A stretch of 64,000 bases of DNA from Rikenella microfusus. GTDB lineage: Bacteria > Bacteroidota > Bacteroidia > Bacteroidales > Tenuifilaceae. Shown piece after piece: positions 25,598 to 33,759 of this stretch (position 1 is its first letter; every line of letters starts with the position of its first letter). The DNA lies in assembly GCA_020722565.1 (NCBI GenBank), contig DYKO01000006.1:1-64000 (forward strand), given 5' to 3'. The position numbers and the translations under genes were made by a program. The notes below the pieces were generated by a model. That model saw only the letters and a list, made by a program, of their open reading frames with translations. It made no database searches and was not told the DNA's origin.

Positions 25598-26023
25598 TTA
25601 AATGAATAGGTGTACATCAGCTTCTTGAGCAGCAGTAATATATTCGCTGATACCCACAATGTCATCGGCAAATTCAACAAAATCTTCAATTTTGTAACCA
25701 CCCCAAATTTTACCTGCCAAGCCACAAATGTGAAATTTAACATCGCCCATCTCTTTGGCTTCTTTAAAGAATTCATGCCATTCTTTCACATTAAGATCCT
25801 TACACGATTTCAAAAATTCATCGCGAAGATTGGCGTTTTCGGCCATGTTTAACTTATCCTTGTTTTTTGCAATATTTTTAAGCATTGCTCTTGCTCCCTG
25901 TAGGAGTACATAAACGTCAATGCTCATATCATTAGCCACAGCCCCACTAATGATTACACCAGCAGCAGTAAGCTTATCAATACTACCGCTATACAATGCA
26001 AGGCACATTTTTGAGTTTTTCAT
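25598..26023 (-). CDS. DsrE-family sulfur-transfer protein, first gene of the Qmo/TusA operon
   Basis: A 141-residue protein of the DsrE/DsrF-like fold. It has an N-terminal CLALYSGSIDKLTAA segment and FHICGLAGKIWGG, which holds the cysteine likely to carry sulfur. DsrE-like proteins pass sulfur to and from TusA. I chose the ATG at 26023, since an upstream start at 26047 would only add AT-rich sequence. The gene opens the minus-strand operon; its promoter region, 26024-26163, is shared with the divergent Crp/Fnr gene. Confidence 0.85.
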   Translation of the reverse strand: MKNSKMCLALYSGSIDKLTAAGVIISGAVANDMSIDVYVLLQGARAMLKNIAKNKDKLNMAENANLRDEFLKSCKDLNVKEWHEFFKEAKEMGDVKFHICGLAGKIWGGYKIEDFVEFADDIVGISEYITAAQEADVHLFI

Positions 26024-26103
26024 AGTTAATAAATTTTTTCTTAACAAAAATATATCCCAGACGTAAAATATTCATTATTAAAGCTGTGAGATAATACATG
26101 GGG

Positions 26104-26126
26104 AAATGTGAAAATAATAACATATT
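26104..26126. promoter_or_regulatory. AAATGTGA and ATAACATATT motifs in the second crp/operon divergent region
   Basis: AAATGTGA at 26104-26111 and ATAACATATT at 26117-26126 repeat the pair seen upstream of the Mbx-type operon and first Crp/Fnr gene (18882-18910), with a wider gap. A TAATTTG box follows at 26131-26137. The shared motif suggests common control by one or both Crp paralogues. Confidence 0.5.
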
Positions 26127-26163
26127 TTTGTAATTTGAATCACACATTTTGATAATTGATAAT

Positions 26164-26838
26164 ATGGACATTTGTAAGTTTTGCCATCATAAGTCGAAAG
26201 CTTCTGAAAAGTTAAATGATTCAGAGCTATCCCTACAGTCAGAAAATTGTGCTGAATATCGTTTTAAAAAAGGCGATATAATTATTCGGCAGGGGGCCTT
26301 ATCGTCTAATGTAATTTTTTTACGAGAGGGGTTGGTAAAATTGCATATGACTGGTCCTCTGCATGAACAAATTATTAAGATAACCTATGGCCCTGCATAT
26401 CTGGGATTACCTAGCACCTTTGGCGATAAGTATAATCATTATTCCGTAACAGCCATTGAGGAATCGCTGGTTTGCTTCATAGATTTGAGCACTTTCAGAA
26501 CATTCGTTAAGAATAATCCCGATTTCACCTACCAATTAATGATTGAGCTATGTGTTAATGAACTCGATTCCTATCATCGCTGCGTGAGCCGTACGCAAAA
26601 GCAGGTAAGCGGTGGCTTAGCTGAGAATCTACTCTTTTTTGCCGATACCATTTACCATTCCAACAAATTTGAACTGCCCTTGAACCGAGAGGAAATTGGC
26701 AATCTGATTGATGCATCAAGAGAAAGTGTTAGCCGAACATTAAGCAATTTCCATGATGAGGGTATTATAAAAATCGAGAATAAAAAAATTACTATTATCG
26801 ATAAAGAACGATTACGGCTTATCAGTCAGTATGGTTAA
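26164..26838 (+). CDS. Crp/Fnr-family regulator divergent from the Qmo/TusA operon
   Basis: A 224-residue regulator paralogous to the one at 19013. It has a beta-roll effector domain (KKGDIIIRQGALSSN, residues about 25-125) and a C-terminal winged helix with LNREEIGNLIDASRESVSRTL. The N-terminus has C4 and C7 (CKFC), matching C8 and C11 of the paralogue; the third cysteine is not kept. I prefer the ATG at 26164 over a TTG at 26149 because it aligns with the paralogue. The effector is unknown; sulfur species or redox state would fit the neighbourhood. Confidence 0.9.
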   Translation: MDICKFCHHKSKASEKLNDSELSLQSENCAEYRFKKGDIIIRQGALSSNVIFLREGLVKLHMTGPLHEQIIKITYGPAYLGLPSTFGDKYNHYSVTAIEESLVCFIDLSTFRTFVKNNPDFTYQLMIELCVNELDSYHRCVSRTQKQVSGGLAENLLFFADTIYHSNKFELPLNREEIGNLIDASRESVSRTLSNFHDEGIIKIENKKITIIDKERLRLISQYG

Positions 26839-28098
26839 TTATTTGATGCCTTGAGAATACAGATTAAAAATCAATATCCGATACCTATTTGATGCTACTT
26901 TTATTCCCTTTCGTCAGAGGGTTTGTGCATTGAAAGAGTTCTACTACAACATTTTGGGTGATAGAACGGATTGCACCCGAGTGGCTTAAGTTTTTCAGAA
27001 TTTTTCAACAGAAAGCGCTTCGCTATGGGTTGATAAATTTAGATTTGAGAAATTGTGGCGTTGAGTCAACGTATCCTGATGAGAGCGACCGCATAGCATT
27101 AACTAGAGTTGTAGTGTGGCGTTTTTATTCTGGAGCCGAAGTTTAGCCGTGTGAGGTTTAGTTGGATAGCAATACTTACAAGAGTAATGCTCCAAAATAA
27201 AGAATCGGTGGTTGAGGATAATGGAGTGGCGTTTAGAACAGATAATGGTGCAGGCAATCCCTATATGGAATTAGAGTACTGGCAATGGTTTATGGAAAAA
27301 TGGGAAAAAATATCCATTGCTCAAAAGCATGTTAGAAAAAGAGAGCCATAGGCTCTATATTACCTGCTTGGATTTTGATTACAATAAATCCAAATTACGC
27401 ATCAGCCCATGCGATTTTGCCTAAAGACCGAATAAATCAATCATTTGTCTGGATTAACCCAGGTACCCATTGAGCAACCAACAAACCAAGCAATAGTTCA
27501 TTGCATTCCTAGTGCTTAATCTGGGATAAAGGTATAATAATCAATAGCACCGTTTGATAGATAGACTCAAAAAGGATTATAGGTGTAAAACGTGTGAGCC
27601 GGGTGCTTTGTCAAATCCATTGAAGATCTAAGAAGAAGCCAAAGGTTTGTTTCAATCCAAATTTCGCAATAGCGAACTAAGCATCATAATCTACAGTAAC
27701 TTAACTAGTATTTTTTCTAATGCGCAGTATTCGGGATTTTTTTAAAATAAAATTGGTGTAATCCTTGCTATGTTATAGTTTCGGAAGATTTTCAATTTCA
27801 CTTTTATCTTTTAATGTGTAATCTGGGTTCAAATAATGGGGAGTTGATTGTAACTTTTCTAGATAAGAACAGCTTACCGGGTAAAATAATGGATGGCGAT
27901 AAGGTGCGTAGCAGGTTCTTCAAACCAATCTATTTACATTCCATTTCCGATGGGGTATGTATGATTGAGTCGAACGGTTTTGCAATTGTACTAATAATTC
28001 AAACGCAAGCCAATGCTTGTATGTAGGGTGTAGATGAACTTATGGAAGGGATTGGCAGGGGTAGCTTTGTGGTTAAAAAGTAATGATGGGTATGGAAT
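26839..28098. other. decayed or non-coding stretch
   Basis: About 1.26 kb with only short overlapping open frames on the plus strand (about 26958-27146, 27151-27351 and 27814-28026). None resembles a known family, and each lacks a clear neighbour or start context. The patchy frames suggest an eroded gene or element at the border between the Qmo/TusA region and the DUF134 region. I see no transposase motif, RNA gene or repeat array. Confidence 0.5.
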
Positions 28099-28497
28099 TT
28101 AAGAGTTAATTAGAACGATATCGTCCGAATTGCAATACCTGCAATGTTTTGCAGGTTTCATGGTTATCATTACCTCTTTGCACTTTTCGCATTTGTACCA
28201 GTAATCGTCCGTAACATAATCGCCACCCTTTATAAGGATTACCTTCCCTTCGATAAAGGCCTTGGCAATTGTTCTATGTGCCTTATTATAAAGTCGTGTA
28301 AATGTAGGGCGCGATATATTCATCTTTACGGCGGCTTCATCTTGGAGTAACCCTTCATAGTCCACCAATCTAATGGCCTCGAGTTCCTCATAGAGCAGAA
28401 TAACCGATTGCAAATCCCTTGCCGGGATTCCAAAAGGCTTATAGCCCTCCATTCTTGGAGGTACTGCTACTCTACGTTGTCGTTTTCGGTTGGGCAT
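28099..28497 (-). CDS. DUF134 helix-turn-helix protein
   Basis: A 132-residue DUF134 protein. Residues 1-95 contain PRMEGYKPFGIP, LYEELEAIRLVDYEGLLQDE and the HTH region MNISRPTFTRLYNKAHRTIAKA. A C-terminal zinc-ribbon-like part has CEKCK and CRYC. DUF134 proteins are DNA-binding by fold and accompany NifX-like and DUF5320 genes in anaerobes. I chose the ATG at 28497, with the family start MPNRKR. A longer paralogue is at 42146. Confidence 0.85.
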   Translation of the reverse strand: MPNRKRQRRVAVPPRMEGYKPFGIPARDLQSVILLYEELEAIRLVDYEGLLQDEAAVKMNISRPTFTRLYNKAHRTIAKAFIEGKVILIKGGDYVTDDYWYKCEKCKEVMITMKPAKHCRYCNSDDIVLINS

Positions 28498-28523
28498 TAG
28501 TAAATTTAGCAAATAAACAGCGT

Positions 28524-28555
28524 GGTGGTTTTAGGGAATAACCCCATAAACCACC
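28524..28555 (-). terminator. hairpin between DUF5320 and DUF134 genes
   Basis: GGTGGTTT and AAACCACC pair over 8 bp, and an inner GGG/CCC can extend the stem. On the minus strand it is followed by T-rich DNA. It may end or attenuate transcription of the DUF5320 gene before the DUF134 gene. Confidence 0.5.
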
Positions 28556-28586
28556 CGCCCGTTATTATCGGTGTCAAAAATAGGAA

Positions 28587-28931
28587 TTACTCCTGTCTAT
28601 TATCAAGATCGTTCAACCTTTTCTCAATATCTTTCAAGGTTTTGCTCAAACTATCGGCCTGCGCTTTAAGCATACTAATTTGCTCCTCACGGCTTGCCTC
28701 CGGTTTGACCGAAGATTGACGGAGCTCAACATAATCGGTAGGCGCCGTGTTTCTCCAACCAAAGCCGTACCCACGACCACGGCCACGACCACGACCAAAG
28801 CCAAACGCTCGGCCAATTCTCCCTCCAATATTCGATGCAAATCCCGGGGCATCGTAACCCGAACAGTAACCAAGCATTCTTCCGGTTCTGGAGCCTTGCC
28901 CCATTGGACCAGTTCTATCACCTGATGGCAT
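28587..28931 (-). CDS. DUF5320 glycine/arginine-rich protein with C-terminal coiled coil
   Basis: A 114-residue protein. It opens with the family motif DRTGPMGQGSRTGRMLGYC, continues with a low-complexity GRGRGRGRGYGFG segment (about 45-57), and ends with a helix rich in charged and Leu residues (80-110) that probably forms a coiled coil. Related proteins occur at 41383 and 41623. They are common near NifX-like/Mrp genes in anaerobes; the function is unknown. The Gly-Arg part might bind nucleic acid or a metal cluster. Confidence 0.75.
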   Translation of the reverse strand: MPSGDRTGPMGQGSRTGRMLGYCSGYDAPGFASNIGGRIGRAFGFGRGRGRGRGYGFGWRNTAPTDYVELRQSSVKPEASREEQISMLKAQADSLSKTLKDIEKRLNDLDNRQE

Positions 28932-28972
28932 TTTTTTTAAATTTAAGTTTAAGTTTAAGTAATGTTAATATA

Positions 28973-29995
28973 TTAAAACCCTAGTAAATACAACGACAAC
29001 CCAACAATTAACCCAACCAGCATATTGATTATTTTAACCCGTACAAAGTCCTTCTGCGACTCGGCTAGCAGGGGAAGCATTCCATGCCCATCTTGCACTA
29101 TCGAATTGGCAATAAGTATACTGAATGGAATAAGGTTTTGCGAAAACATTGTAACAAAAATTAAATGCGGCCCGGACTCTGGAATAATTCCCACTAGTAT
29201 TGATATAATAAGTATCCAGAATGTATTGTTCTCCATTATATTACTAAGAGACAAATTCGATTGGATGAGGTGAATAACGATAAACGTTCCCCAGGCCCAC
29301 AGAAATATCCGGAGTAAATGCTTTTTAATGATGTGATTATATAGATGTTCCTTCAGGAAATGCTCTGGCACAGTAAAAAATACAAACAGGAGAAATAAAC
29401 TCCCGGTAAGAAATGTTATTCGTTTCCAGTCCCAGCTGTCAGTTCCAATTTTACCAAGAATTAATAGAACGGTGAATATCGTAGTGAATAGCAGTAGAAT
29501 TGAACGTTCGAAAGATATATTCTTGATCTGAGGGACAATCAAACTTTTAACAAAGCAACGGCACGATTGCTGTTCGTGAACCACAAAGCCCTGCACAGCC
29601 CCAAGCTCCTTTCCCTTTGTAAAAAGATGAACAACCCATCCCGAGGTAACTGCTACCACAAAAAGAATTGCATGGAGCAGAAGCGCCTTACCCGGAAACA
29701 TGGCAAACATCACAAAGGCCTCATCGCCCGAAGTGGCAATCATCACAGTTACAAGCCCCGCCAGCCCCATCATTCTATGGGTATAGAGCGATACCACGGC
29801 AAAAGCACCCAAACAGCCAGGGCTAATTCCCAACAGGGCCGCCAGAATAATTTGCATAAAGGGCGATTGCTGCATTCGACTGGCCCAAATATTCCGGGTT
29901 TGCACATTAACGTACTCAATAACAACCATCATAAATAGCACAAAGGCTGTTATCATCAGGGTGTGCTTGAGAGTGGGTAGTATGAACTCAACCAT
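28973..29995 (-). CDS. putative 10-TM heavy-metal exporter (ArsP_2 family)
   Basis: A 340-residue polytopic protein with about ten hydrophobic segments in two halves. ISPGCLGAFAVVSLYTH with ATSGDEAFVMFAMFP lies in the first half, and GIIPESGPHLIFVTMF with SIVQDGHGMLPLLAES in the second. This inverted-repeat pattern matches the putative manganese/arsenic exporter group (ArsP_2). A cytosolic loop holds CRCF. The substrate cannot be assigned. It lies between the DUF5320 and metallo-beta-lactamase-fold genes on the same strand. Confidence 0.75.
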   Translation of the reverse strand: MVEFILPTLKHTLMITAFVLFMMVVIEYVNVQTRNIWASRMQQSPFMQIILAALLGISPGCLGAFAVVSLYTHRMMGLAGLVTVMIATSGDEAFVMFAMFPGKALLLHAILFVVAVTSGWVVHLFTKGKELGAVQGFVVHEQQSCRCFVKSLIVPQIKNISFERSILLLFTTIFTVLLILGKIGTDSWDWKRITFLTGSLFLLFVFFTVPEHFLKEHLYNHIIKKHLLRIFLWAWGTFIVIHLIQSNLSLSNIMENNTFWILIISILVGIIPESGPHLIFVTMFSQNLIPFSILIANSIVQDGHGMLPLLAESQKDFVRVKIINMLVGLIVGLSLYLLGF

Positions 29996-30000
29996 CTGAA

Positions 30001-30780
30001 TTAGAAATTTAGAACATCACCAGTTTTTAGCTGTTTAATATTAAATGCACTATGAAATGCCGATAACGCTGGGAGCTCAGTACAATGCGATGGATAAATG
30101 TGCTTCACATTACGACTTTTCAAAAAAGCAATGGTTTCTTGGGTTTGCCTATCATTCTTTTTGAGATGAAAACCACCCATAACACCACAAATTGTGTCAA
30201 CTCCTGTAACTTTTTGGGCATACATCAAGGTATTCACAACACCCGAGTGGCCACAACCCGTGATAACGAACAGCCCATCGGGCAGTACTAGCGCAATGGC
30301 ACTATCGTCCATCACAAAATCGGGCTCCCCATTGCTAAAAATAAAGGGGGTTGTTTGCGATTCAAAATCCGTAACCCGGGGTATCTCCCCCAAAAATATT
30401 ATACCCTCCGAAACCTTATAGGGTACAGAAGTTTCAACCAAATCGAAACGCCGTGCCAGCTCCTGCTTTGTCATTTCGAGGCCTATATACGACTTATCGG
30501 TTTTCCGATACCTTTTAACAAAACTATCGGGATGACAAATAAGCATTTTCCCGCTGAGGTGTTTAAGGCCATCGCCATGGTCGAAATGCCCATGACTAAG
30601 CACAATAGTACCTACCCCATCGAGGCTAATGCCCATTTTAGAGGCATTTTGCAAAAACAGATCGCTTTGCCCGGTATCGAAAAGTACGCTTGTGCCATTG
30701 TGCTCAACCAAGTACGAGAGCCCATGCTCCGCCCGCAAATAACTTCCCGGCTTATTATCGGTAAGAATCGAAACGGTCAT
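30001..30780 (-). CDS. metallo-beta-lactamase-fold hydrolase (COG1237 type)
   Basis: A 259-residue protein with the metal-binding motif SHGHFDHGDGL (residues about 62-72), a later CGHSG and a GGFHL site near 205. It resembles COG1237 proteins related to the methanopterin-pathway phosphate synthases, usually of unknown function in bacteria. It ends five bases before the transporter gene. An inverted repeat TGAAC-N4-GTTCA sits 41 bases upstream of its start. Confidence 0.85.
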   Translation of the reverse strand: MTVSILTDNKPGSYLRAEHGLSYLVEHNGTSVLFDTGQSDLFLQNASKMGISLDGVGTIVLSHGHFDHGDGLKHLSGKMLICHPDSFVKRYRKTDKSYIGLEMTKQELARRFDLVETSVPYKVSEGIIFLGEIPRVTDFESQTTPFIFSNGEPDFVMDDSAIALVLPDGLFVITGCGHSGVVNTLMYAQKVTGVDTICGVMGGFHLKKNDRQTQETIAFLKSRNVKHIYPSHCTELPALSAFHSAFNIKQLKTGDVLNF

Positions 30781-30821
30781 ATAAAATATTTTTTACAAAA
30801 ATAGTGTAAAAAATTTTAAAA

Positions 30822-30835
30822 TGAACGCAAGTTCA
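30822..30835. promoter_or_regulatory. TGAAC-N4-GTTCA operator-like palindrome
   Basis: TGAACGCAAGTTCA is a perfect 5+5 inverted repeat between the divergent hydrolase (30780) and VOC (30865) genes. The same half-sites with a 4-base spacer occur at 42720-42733 and, with one mismatch, at 42746-42759, upstream of the long DUF134 gene. A DUF134 protein is the natural candidate ligand, by inference. Confidence 0.5.
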
Positions 30836-30864
30836 CTTAAATTTGTAGTCGAAATTTTAACCGC

Positions 30865-31237
30865 ATGGCAAATCATATTGGAATAACAGTAAATTATATT
30901 GATGATCTTGATCAATTCTATCGAAATGTATTAATGTTCTCAACTGTACGTAAGTTCAATTTAGATATTGAATTATCACGATTACTATTCAATATGGAGG
31001 AATCGCCCGAGGTGTTTCTTTTGAATAGAGATGGAGTAGAACTGGAGGTTTTTATAAGCAAAAGAAAGCAAGGCCTACATGCACATATACCTAGAGTACA
31101 TAAATGCTGAGAATGTTTACAACAATGCGGTTGAGCAAGAATACCGGGCAATTAAAAAACCGAATAGGAATGGCGGATTTACCTATTTTATATCCGACAA
31201 ATCGGGGAATATCTACGAAATTAAAGAGAAAGCCTAG
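30865..31237 (+). pseudogene. VOC/glyoxalase-fold protein, frameshifted
   Basis: The first frame (30865 to the stop at 31108-31110) gives a VOC-like N-terminus (HIGITVNYIDDLDQFYRNVL, then FLLNRDGVELEVFI). Around 31080-31090 the homology moves to the +1 frame, which continues as YLEYINAENVYNN...GGFTYFISDKSGNIYEI to the TAG at 31235-31237. Together the two parts make a normal VOC domain of about 124 residues. One surplus base explains the break; it is either decay or an assembly error. Confidence 0.75.
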
Positions 31238-31239
31238 CC

Positions 31240-31635
31240 ATGTGGAGCCTTTGGAAAATTTTAGGAATTAATAGAGGAGCTCACTACAACCCCGAAAAGA
31301 GCCATGGGCTATGCGTATGTCCCAAGTGCGGATACTGTGTTAAGCACGATATGGGACAACCCTGCCAATCGATAGAATGCCCAAATTGCGGTATTCCGTT
31401 GATGCGAGAACGAGAAATCATACGTAACAATAACTATAGTACTAACAATTTAAACGAGAACAAAATGGTTTATCCAAAAGTAAATCCGGATCTCTGCACT
31501 GGGTGCGGAAGTTGTGTGGATGCTTGCCCTGTTGGAGCAATTACACTGGTTAATGGTAAAGCCGTAATTAATACGAATAGTTGTGCCAACTGCCGTGTGT
31601 GCGGGAACGAATGCCCTGTGGGTGCAATAAGCTAA
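31240..31635 (+). CDS. 2x4Fe-4S ferredoxin with N-terminal cysteine-rich module
   Basis: A 131-residue protein. Residues 24-52 hold a paired-cysteine module (C25, C27, C30, C33, then C42, C47, C50), probably a zinc or metal site. Residues 80-131 are a bacterial ferredoxin with CTGCGSCVDACP and CANCRVCGNECP. The same CxCPxCG...PCxxxxCPxC module ends the DUF134 protein at 42146. The start lies two bases after the VOC stop. It probably carries electrons for a partner in this region. Confidence 0.8.
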   Translation: MWSLWKILGINRGAHYNPEKSHGLCVCPKCGYCVKHDMGQPCQSIECPNCGIPLMREREIIRNNNYSTNNLNENKMVYPKVNPDLCTGCGSCVDACPVGAITLVNGKAVINTNSCANCRVCGNECPVGAIS

Positions 31636-31642
31636 TAACGCA

Positions 31643-32296
31643 ATGAAGATATACTTTAAGGCATATCCCCTTTTAATTGCCATTGGGCTATTCCTCATCG
31701 CCATCAACATTTGGTGTTTAAATAGTAATGCAGCAGCGGGTTACAGGTATGCCTTGCTGGTTGCTAGTATTCTTCTGTATTTATTGGTGGTTCGATTTTT
31801 TAGAATTCCCCTAAGGGAGGTATCCAAGAATTGTGATTTGCTATTATCGCCTGCAGATGGGACTATAATTGCAATTGAAAATACGGTTGAAGAGGAATTT
31901 TTAAAGGTGGAGTGCCTTAAAGTATCTATTTTTATGTCGATTTTTGATGTACACCAAAACCGGATTCCCACCTCGGGCAAAATTATTTACACCAATTACC
32001 ACAAGGGGAAATATTTAGTGGCTTGGAGCCCAAAATCGAGTTTGAACAACGAACGGAACACCGTGGTTATTGAACGAGAGGATGGTACTCGATTGTTAGT
32101 CCGCCAAATAGCCGGTTTTGTAGCACGCCGTATTATTTGCAATGTTAAACAAGGCGATAAAGTGGAGCAAGGCGATGAACTGGGTTTTATCATGTTCGGA
32201 TCAAGGGTCGATATATTTCTCCCCCTTTCATTCAGGTCAATGGTAGCAATCAACGACAAGGTTAAAGGGAACCTTTCGGTAGTTGGTAGGTTTTAG
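31643..32296 (+). CDS. psd: phosphatidylserine decarboxylase proenzyme (short type)
   Basis: A 217-residue membrane-associated enzyme that makes phosphatidylethanolamine. Two N-terminal hydrophobic segments (8-25 and 34-50) precede LLSPADGTI and FMSIFDVHQNR. The autocleavage motif is FGSRVD, with S187 becoming the pyruvoyl group. The length fits the short Psd type. It is seven bases after the ferredoxin gene, and its end overlaps the end of the convergent UDG gene by four bases. Confidence 0.92.
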   Translation: MKIYFKAYPLLIAIGLFLIAINIWCLNSNAAAGYRYALLVASILLYLLVVRFFRIPLREVSKNCDLLLSPADGTIIAIENTVEEEFLKVECLKVSIFMSIFDVHQNRIPTSGKIIYTNYHKGKYLVAWSPKSSLNNERNTVVIEREDGTRLLVRQIAGFVARRIICNVKQGDKVEQGDELGFIMFGSRVDIFLPLSFRSMVAINDKVKGNLSVVGRF

Positions 32297-32877
32297 TACA
32301 AACCGATGTGCGGTGATTGATGATTGGGATTTACCAATTCGCGGTACTTGAAAAAAATTTTTTTAAAATCCTCCCACGTATCGCGTTTTAGCGATGGATC
32401 GCGAAGCAACGCAGCCGGATGGTAAACCGGAATGGCTAGTCGGCCATTAATTTCGAGCCAAGTTCCTCTTTCTTTTGTGATTCTATGATTGGATCCTACC
32501 ATATATTTTAATGCAGTTGCGCCAAGTAATACTAATATTTTTGGGTTTACTAGTTCAATTTGTTCCAGAAGGTAGGGCATGCATGCTTCAGCCTCATGTG
32601 GTGTTGGTACACGGTTTTCTGGAGGTCGGCATCGAACAATATTGCTGATAAAAACATGGTTGTTACGGGTAAAGTTGCACGCTTCCAGTATCTTGTCGAG
32701 TAACTGCCCCGATTTTCCAATAAATGGACGTCCTACTATATCTTCCTCATGTCCGGGTGCTTCACCAATAATGAAAATTGGAGCACAATAGCTACCTTCC
32801 CCAAAAATTGGATTATTCCTTGTTTTGTATAAATCGCACTTAGTGCAATTAAATATTCTGTTCTTTAGCGATTCCAT
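32293..32877 (-). CDS. uracil-DNA glycosylase, family 4
   Basis: A 194-residue Fe-S DNA-repair enzyme that removes uracil from DNA. The 4Fe-4S ligands C11, C14, C83 and C99 are all present, as are the family 4 motif GEAPGHEED (38-46) and a C-terminal VYHPAALLRD. The length is as expected (about 190-230). Confidence 0.93.
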   Translation of the reverse strand: MESLKNRIFNCTKCDLYKTRNNPIFGEGSYCAPIFIIGEAPGHEEDIVGRPFIGKSGQLLDKILEACNFTRNNHVFISNIVRCRPPENRVPTPHEAEACMPYLLEQIELVNPKILVLLGATALKYMVGSNHRITKERGTWLEINGRLAIPVYHPAALLRDPSLKRDTWEDFKKIFFKYRELVNPNHQSPHIGLY

Positions 32878-32919
32878 TAATAAAAAGTTTGCAGAGTTGA
32901 AATAATTTTAAATAAACAA

Positions 32920-32953
32920 ACAGATCCGAAAACAGTAAGAGTATCGGGTCTGT
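32920..32953 (-). terminator. terminator of the cobO-NSR-mrp operon
   Basis: ACAGATCCGA (32920-32929) pairs with TCGGGTCTGT (32944-32953) except at one position, across a 14-base loop. On the minus strand it is followed by a T-rich stretch, 14 bases past the mrp stop. Confidence 0.6.
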
Positions 32954-32966
32954 AAGGTGGTTTAGT

Positions 32967-33754
32967 TTAAGCCGTAATTGCCTCGGTTAATTTTTCAAAT
33001 GCTTCAATTACCTGGGGATTGCTTTGGTTGTAAACGCTAAGTCCCTTTTCTGCAGCAGCTCCAACCTCGGCTACTAATGGTATTTGCACTAGCAACTTGG
33101 TGTTGAGCTCTTTTGCAAGCAAATCGCCACCACCCTGGCCAAATATGTAGTACTTTTCATCGGGGTGGGGTTGAGGTGTAAACCATGACATATTCTCAAC
33201 TACTCCTAGAATTGGTACATTTAAATCGGGATTATAGAACATCGATGCTGCTTTTCGGGCATCGTTGATTGCGATTTCCTGAGGTGTTGTTACAATAATG
33301 GATCCTGTAACATTGAGTTTTTGAACAGTAGTGAGCTGTATGTCGCTGGTACCCGGAGGGAAATCGATAATCATATAATCTATATCATTCCAAACCGTGT
33401 TTTGGAAAAGTTGTGTTATGGCATTTGCAGCCATAGGCCCTCTCCAGATTAAACCCTGGTTTTGTTTTACGAAGAATCCGATTGACATAATTTTTACACC
33501 GTACTTCTCAATAGGGGACATTACTTCCTTATCGCCCAAGTGAGTTACCTCTGGTTGTGCGTTTTCGATGCCAAACATTCTTGGGATTGAAGGGCCAAAG
33601 ATATCGGCATCAACAAGGGCCGTTTTTATCCGTTACGGGAAAGGCTAATGGCCAAGTTCGACGATACGGTTGATTTACCAACGCCTCCCTTGCCCGAGGC
33701 TATAGCTATGATTTTTTTAACTTCCTCTAGTTCAGTTTTTTCGATAGGATTCAT
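32967..33754 (-). pseudogene. mrp: Mrp/NBP35-type Fe-S carrier ATPase, one-base frameshift
   Basis: From the ATG at 33754 the frame reads a P-loop ([11 protein letters not shown]) and stops at codon 43 (33626-33628). Shifting the frame there restores KTALVDADIFGPSIPRM and then the rest of Mrp (DFPPGTSDI, VENMSWF), ending at 32967. Adding one base in the A-run near 33623-33629 would repair a 263-residue protein. This short form lacks the N-terminal MIP18-like domain of longer Bacteroidota Mrp. Mrp proteins bind and deliver Fe-S clusters. A homopolymer miscall is a plain alternative to true decay. It is five bases after the NSR-like gene. Confidence 0.85.
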
Positions 33755-33759
33755 AAAGC

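Noticed and set aside
26958-28026. Three short open frames as genes
   Set aside because: None has a recognisable domain or start context; frames are broken and composition is not protein-like enough to call.
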